A DNA stretch of 64,000 bases from Pelobates cultripes (lineage: Eukaryota > Chordata > Amphibia > Anura > Pelobatidae). The stretch is taken from the NCBI GenBank assembly GCA_933207985.1, contig OW240915.1:274834325-274898324 (forward strand). The letters are read 5' to 3'. The position numbers and the translations under genes were made by a program. Positions 59,255-64,000 of the stretch are shown here, piece after piece. Within the stretch, counting starts at the first letter, position 1; each line of letters opens with the position of its first letter. The notes below the pieces were generated by a model that was given only the letters and a program-made list of their open reading frames with translations, did not search any database and was not told the origin of the DNA.

Positions 59255-60592
59255 GCTGAGACCACTATGTGTGTCTCAAACCGTGACCTGGCTGGCGAGA
59301 GAGAGTTCCTTCAGCCTGATGTGAGCCGCATTACAATGAGCAACTGCATTTAAAGACAAAAGAGAAACAAAACTAAAAATAAGAAAAAGAGAGGTGGCTC
59401 AAAGTGGCAGGGAGTTGTGATGTTTTTAAGAGGTGAAGAAGGTGATGCTAATGCCCATCTAGCCATGCATCGTTTAGTAGCTAACGTGTCACCTAGGCTG
59501 GAGGGTGCGTTCGGCAGGCGAACGGTTTACGAATTATATTGGAGCGAAACATGCAATACTGGGTAGTGGTAATAGCATGATAACCAGATAGTGGTGATAC
59601 TAAGGTAAAGGGGGGTTTAAGGAAGGTCAATACTGCCGAATAATGAGCCGTCTATGCTAATTCGTTATGGGTTGTCCTTTCCCTTCCAGTGAGTATAGGC
59701 TTTAAACAACGAATTATAAAACATAAAACATAAATAAATTGTGAAGTAAATAATAAGATAAGGTATAAGATGTAAAATAAAGCGGGTCTCACCCCGTATA
59801 CAGGTAAATGATGGATAGGTGACTCTAACCTGTAGTCGGCGCTTAGTTCTATGTACATTTAGAGTGTGTGCACACGTGAAAGTTTGTGCTCGGAATCGTA
59901 TGCTTGTGTCATAAAAAAGACAGCCGCATTGCTTATTGCAATCCTGGAACCATAGATGAAACTGCATGGAACTACGTGGAACATAAAATAAATTAAAGAA
60001 AGTTCTGTATTTAGTAACTCTTGGGTGATGCAGGCGTGTGCGCTCATCCCCATAATCAAGTGAGTTGTAACTGATAGTATATTATTATGCCATTCTGAGT
60101 GGGTCTAAACGCCCAATGTTAGTTAAGCGATGATTTGCACTGATAGTGCTTCATACTTTAGTTACATTGGGTAAACCTATTATATTTATAGACAAGGATC
60201 TAAGTGCAGGAGTACTGGGTTGAAAATTGTCGTCCATATTTGAGTGCAGTGTGGAGTTATAGTCTACGGTAAGTTAACATCTAGTGACCGTGATCAATCA
60301 CGGAGAGCCAGGCTTGTAGTAATGCAGCTAACAGAGGTTACATGTCACAGTGTGTACTTCGAGTAAGGCATGTACGGTTAAACATTTCAGCGTTCAGGTG
60401 GTAACTAAGGAAGAGTGAGTTAAGGCATATAACTTAACTAAGTGGAGATTTAGAGTCAGCTGTGCTAAAATATCATTACAAACTTAAATAACATGTTACA
60501 TAGAAAGAAACAGTTTAGCTTAAGATTTGAACCAACAGATCACAGTACAAGTTATACTCATCACTTTTCAAGCATGTAAGATAGAAGGCAGT
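58985..60592 (-). other. L1 inter-ORF region, 1.6 kb
   Basis: There is no recognisable coding domain between ORF1 and ORF2. Mammalian L1 has tens of bases here. No flanking duplication or inverted ends that would indicate a later insertion were noticed. Confidence 0.5.
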
Positions 60593-61564
60593 TCATGGTT
60601 TTGTAGTTGACGATCCCGTCATATTCCAATCCGCCTGAAGTTTTTTTGGGGAAAGGTCTGTTGCTGGTGCATCGCGTGAGGTTGTTGTAGTCGCATTCCA
60701 GAGACCCCAGGAGGTGAGTGCCTTCATGCCTTCGGCTGGTTCGGTTATGACCGATGTTCTGCCTTGTCTCCAGATCAGAAGCTTCGTTGGATAACCTCAC
60801 TTGTAAGAAATATTATTGTTGCGCAGGGTCTTAGTGATGGTTATAAATTCTTTTCGACGTGCCATTGTGGAAGCCGATAGGTCAGCGAATAAAAATATTT
60901 TCTGAAAGGGTTCAGGTAAGGTGCCTGCTTTCCGTGCTGCGTTAAGCAGGGTGTTCTTGTGTGCAAAGTAATGGAACTTCACGATGGTGTCTTTAGGAAC
61001 ATCATTCGCCATACGTGCCGGACGTGGAAGTCTGTGCATGCGATCGAAAGTCCAGGCAGAGTCAGGCAAGTCTGGGGCTAATGATTTACAGATAGATAGT
61101 ATAAAAGCAGGTAGGGCGTCGTGGGAGATATCATCTGGTATACCCCTAAATCTGACGTTCTGTCTTCTGGATCTGTCCTCTAAATCTGCTAATTTTAATT
61201 GAAGTGTATTGTTGTCTTCTGAGAGTTTCTGAAGTTTATCCACGACTTCGTTGTGAGCTACACACAGCTCGTCGGATTTGTTTTCTAAATGACTGGTCCT
61301 GTCACCCAGCGTTGAAATTTCCTTCCTCAGTTCGCTGTCGATCTGTAGGAAATCCTTCCTAATGGTAGATCGGAGGTCTTGCAGCATTCTATGCAGGCTT
61401 CGTTCTGTGATCGTAGAATCCGATAGTTTGGAGGAGATGGACTCCGCGTCTGACTGGTCATCCGACATGCCAGGCGCATCGCCGCCATCTTGTCTTTCTT
61501 TCCCCCGGTCTTTTTTTCGGGTTTTCACCGCGTCCATGATCTTCATCTGTTTGGGGGGTGACAT
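60593..61564 (-). pseudogene. L1 ORF1 (RNA-binding chaperone), one in-frame TGA
   Basis: One frame of 323 codons from 61564 to the stop at 60595-60593, interrupted only by TGA at 60799-60797 (codon 256). The N-terminus is charged (MSPPKQMKIMDAVKTRKKD). A coiled coil spans about residues 50-130 with heptad-like Leu (ITERSLHRMLQDL, LENKSDEL, KLQKLSEDNNTLQLKLADLE). EDRSRRQNVRFRGIPD (about 130-146) opens the RRM. The C-terminal domain continues RRKEFITITKTLRNNNISYK, then the TGA at the position where L1 ORF1 proteins have Trp (YKWG-like), then GYPTKLLIWRQGRTSVITEP. TGG to TGA is one transition. Normal ORF1 length (human ORF1 is 338 residues). The protein would trimerise and bind L1 RNA. Confidence 0.92.
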
Positions 61565-61701
61565 AGTCGTGGGGTACCACTTTGGGAGCGTGGGTATCCG
61601 AAAAATTTGCAGTTTCTTGCTATCGTTGTCGCTAACAGGCTGGATTTACAGCGGAGCTCTCAAGCCATGCGTCCGTACTCGCCGGAAGTCGGACACGCCC
61701 C
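61565..61701 (-). promoter_or_regulatory. L1 5' UTR
   Basis: 137 bp between the target duplication and the ORF1 start, GC-rich with several CpGs, beginning GGGGGCGTGTCCGACTTCC. In L1 elements the promoter is internal to this region; here it is unusually short. No factor sites were assigned. Confidence 0.6.
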
Positions 61702-61718
61702 CCTGAATATTATTCCTT
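61702..61718. repeat. 17-bp L1 target-site duplication (right)
   Basis: CCTGAATATTATTCCTT, identical to 54070-54086. Confidence 0.95.
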
Positions 61719-62025
61719 AATAACTCTTCAAATACTTTCCCAGCCACATGACACAGCTCACAGGTTTATCATTTTCAGGCAAAGATTTTGAACAATCCTT
61801 TAATCCTCCAGTACAATTCCTGAAAAAACAGAATCTTGAAAGATTAAAAACAGAGGTTTACATATTTCCAGACTTAGTTCTTAAGTACTTGTGGGTAAAT
61901 ACCATCAGGCCCCAGAGATTTATTTACATGAACTTTCTTTAGTTGCTGCAGCACCTTGTCTTAAATCATCCATTTTTCTGCAGGATTTTTGCTGCAATTA
62001 TTTGCATATCTCTTGCCATAGGATC

Positions 62026-62027
<2 letters not shown>

Positions 62028-62066
<39 letters not shown>
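62028..62066. repeat. (TA)n microsatellite
   Basis: Pure AT dinucleotide run immediately 5' (in sense) of the truncated CR1 copy 2. Confidence 0.95.
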
Positions 62067-62072
<6 letters not shown>

Positions 62073-62082
62073 ATATGTATAG

Positions 62083-63811
62083 AAGACTTGGCCTGTAATT
62101 GAGGGAGGGACTATTGGTCCTATTTAAACCCAGTAGCCCCTGCTTACCTGTCGTCGACAATCTCGGAAGTTCTCTGTTTACTTCCGGTTCACAGGACATA
62201 GACGTAATTTTCCCGCCTGCCGGCAGTTCGTTCAAATTTTTCTCCCGTGCTAAGTTTTGTGAGTATAGAGAAAGGAAACGAACACAGCCAGCATACGAAT
62301 GGCTAACTATAAGTCGTTTTATTACACAAATGCACCTAATATCAATTCGTTAGTCACATCCGTTCATTTAAACTTTCATGTGAAAATCATTCGTTTAAAA
62401 TACTACTTGCTGCATTTCGTTTATAGTTTGTCTGTTTCTCCAGTCGGTCAATTTATGTCTGCATGCTACGGTTACAATTTTCGTTCGCATAGAATCAGAC
62501 GAATGGCATGTCATTGCTCTCATGTACTGTTTTACATAATATAAGGCTATTACAATCGTGCATATAATCGTTTACTAACCATAATTCAAAGCTCCGTTCG
62601 GTTAAATCCTTTAGGTTCATCCTTAAAACTTGAATCTTGTGTCTCTTGCATATTACTGTATAAACAATTCCTGTTTGAACTAATAAGGTAAATTTGATAT
62701 ATTAATATTGTGCTAGAGTTATTACCATCTAAGTGTTACGTTTCTCCTGCCTACTGTCAGCCAGCTAGTCTGTTATGGCAACTGGTTCACTTATGTCAGT
62801 CATGAAGGTGGTCACTTGATTAATGTGCATCCATGGCTTATACTCTACTATCTATTTCCCCAATGCAATACATTTCTGTTTATTTAGTTATTGTTCAGTC
62901 AAACGCTGGTTCAGTAAGTAATATAGTTAAGTTAGTTAATTACATGTCAGTTTTATTTTCCCTCCTTTTATTTTAAAGATACTGCAATTACAAATATTGC
63001 TTGCAGCAGTCCTGTCTTTAAACCAACGCTGCAATTATTTACAAAGGTAGGTTAATATCTCCCTACCCCTATCTCTTATTTTTAGTCTTGTTTCTGGTAT
63101 ATCAGGACTATTAATAAAATCATTACGGTTTGTTTCCCTCAAGCAATAGTTCAAGCAACCACGCTTCAGAGGACAAGGCCAAGTTTACCCAATTCTACCC
63201 AGATAAATCCGTTAGTACTTAGTATCTTTCCCAGTAATTGTTCTTGTCAATTCTACACGTACTTCGGGGGGTTTCGGTTATAACTCATTCATTATGACTT
63301 GTTTTAGGAACAAGTGTGGGTCATTCTTACCAAATACGTCCCACCGACCCAATAGCAGGGTAATAAAAAAAAAAAAAAAATAAATAAAAACTAAAAACCC
63401 AGATAGGTTGTTTCTTTAGTATAAAACCCTTGCCAATCAGGTATAATTTCCAATAGGCCTTTTTGCCTTAGTTGAGTGGTCCTGCAAGGCCAACTCCCAT
63501 CCCCACGAGGTACAAGCCCAATCGGCCCAACGCATGGTTGTTGTCTTGCATCTCGTTATAGTTAGGGCCTCTTATAAGTATCACCAAGAGGCCAACATCC
63601 CCACCGCCTACCCCAGTGGCACAAGAGCCCCACGAGCCAAATCATAGGTAGGGCCTCTCAAAGCCATTTGGCAAGCATTAAGGGCGTCATCTGTCACCTT
63701 TGTTAGTTAGTATTATATCATTTCGCCTTCGGGCATTAAACTAGGGAGCTGGGTTACTTCATATCAATCTGGATATCATATTAATTGTGTCACCTGCCTC
63801 ACACCCATAAC
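62083..63811 (+). other. Possible LTR/leader of a retroelement
   Basis: GC- and CpG-richer than its surroundings. CTATTTAAACCC (near 62117) could be a TATA-type promoter. Beyond it the sequence has CGTTCG-type words typical of young repeats (ATTCGTTAGTC, CGTTCGCATAG). At 63545-63680 a phrase recurs: TTAGGGCCTCTTATAAG...AAGAGGCC and TAGGGCCTCTCAAAG. It leads directly into the coding start at 63812. A DIRS/Ngaro or LTR-type element is possible; boundaries were not found. Confidence 0.4.
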
Positions 63812-64000
63812 ATGTCCAATGCTTCAATACAAGGAGACGATCTGTCGGTGGCCAGCACCCCGACCTGACCAAGTTCCCAGACAAGGCAAACCGTACTGGC
63901 CAGCCCAGCATCCAGCTACAGATCCTGGACAATACCTAAAATTACAGCCAAACTCAAAAAGAAAAACATTCCCTTCCCTGCCACAGCCAGGAAAGCCAAA
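63812..64000 (+). pseudogene. Start of a retroelement gag-like ORF (SAP-like motif), cut by window
   Basis: From the ATG at 63812: MSNASIQGDDLSVASTPT, a TGA at 63866-63868, then PSSQTRQTVLASPASSYRS and WTIPKITAKLKKKNIPFPA followed by TARKAK at the window end. The 'W-x-[IV]-x-L...LK+K-x-IPFPA-x-ARKA' pattern is the SAP-like helix found at the start of gag-type proteins in some vertebrate retroelements (I recall it from Ngaro/DIRS-like and related proteins). Apart from the TGA the frame is open to the edge. Only 63 codons are visible, so the family is not settled. Confidence 0.45.

Larger units (their letters stand above)
54087..61701 (-). mobile_element. Near-complete L1 retrotransposon, 7.6 kb
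   Basis: The element reads leftward. It has a 137-bp 5' UTR starting GGGGGCGTGTCCGACTTCC, ORF1, an unusually long inter-ORF region of about 1.6 kb, ORF2, a 1.1-kb 3' UTR and a short A tail (T-run at 54087-54092). A perfect 17-bp duplication flanks it (54070-54086 and 61702-61718). The 3' UTR has a polypyrimidine tract on the sense strand (plus-strand purines at 54945-55085). It disrupts a CR1-type LINE. The perfect duplication and nearly open frames indicate a recent insertion. Confidence 0.95.
53048..62022 (-). pseudogene. CR1-type LINE, copy 2, split by an L1
   Basis: Same family as 19120-22527, reading leftward. The 5' block (62022-61719) carries DPMARDMQIIAAKILQ and, after frameshifts, the equivalents of LGPDGIHP and of NYRPVS. 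The 3' block (54069-53048) carries YLDFA, RVVINGKSLSWTKMVRDVP, and then jumps from the box B region (HGSVLG) straight to the thumb near 53755. Box C (FADD) and about 400 bp are thus deleted, at a GGGA microhomology. The 3' tail ends near 53048 with AAAAGAGACATGCGTCC reading on the opposite strand of the copy 1 tail. A 7.6-kb L1 sits between the two blocks, flanked by a 17-bp duplication. Confidence 0.85.

Overview
This window looks like non-genic DNA (intergenic or deep intronic) from a large, repeat-rich vertebrate genome, most likely a frog. The evidence is the mix of families seen: L1, CR1-type and restriction-endonuclease LINEs, Penelope-like elements with a GIY-YIG domain, Ty3/Gypsy elements and solo LTRs, an IR/DR Tc1-like transposon, hAT elements with 8-bp duplications, and many short elements flanked by TTAA. 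The anuran assignment rests on my familiarity with these repeat types, not on a search. I found no host protein-coding exon, no functional RNA gene, no CRISPR array and no prokaryotic gene.

Layout. 1-1.6 kb: a tRNA-headed SINE split by a solo LTR. 1.6-6.4 kb: mostly unassigned. 6.4-14.5 kb: a decayed Ty3/Gypsy pol gene used as a landing pad. An old minus-strand L1 sits in it and itself holds a TTAA element and a solo LTR; a 2.1-kb TTAA element splits the integrase, and a Tc1-like fragment truncates the 3' side. 15-19 kb: minisatellite, dispersed repeat and MITEs. 19.1-22.5 kb: a CR1-type LINE whose reverse-transcriptase gene is interrupted by a complete 1,560-bp Tc1-like transposon. 23.1-23.8 kb: solo LTR. 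24.2-27.4 kb: CA-rich tandem DNA split by a 2-kb hAT element. 27.5-31.5 kb: a 3.8-kb TTAA element built of ~391-bp tandem units. 32.7-35.2 kb: a TTAA MITE, a second hAT element and a foldback MITE.

37.4-40.2 kb: minus-strand RLE-type LINE and Penelope fragments around a solo LTR. 41.6-42.7 kb: a second copy of the 2.1-kb TTAA element's end, and a MITE. 42.85-49.41 kb: a Penelope-like element, bounded by an 11-bp target duplication and terminal direct repeats, with a hammerhead-like ribozyme core in its 3' part. 50-53 kb: largely unassigned. 53.0-62.0 kb: a second copy of the CR1-type LINE, split by a nearly intact 7.6-kb L1 (17-bp target duplication; ORF1 and ORF2 each broken only by a single TGA). 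62.1-64 kb: leader and first codons of an unidentified retroelement that runs off the window.

The genes here are parts of selfish elements, not a cooperating host pathway. The value of the window is a readable insertion chronology: at least seven insertions have exact target-site duplications, and three are nested three deep.
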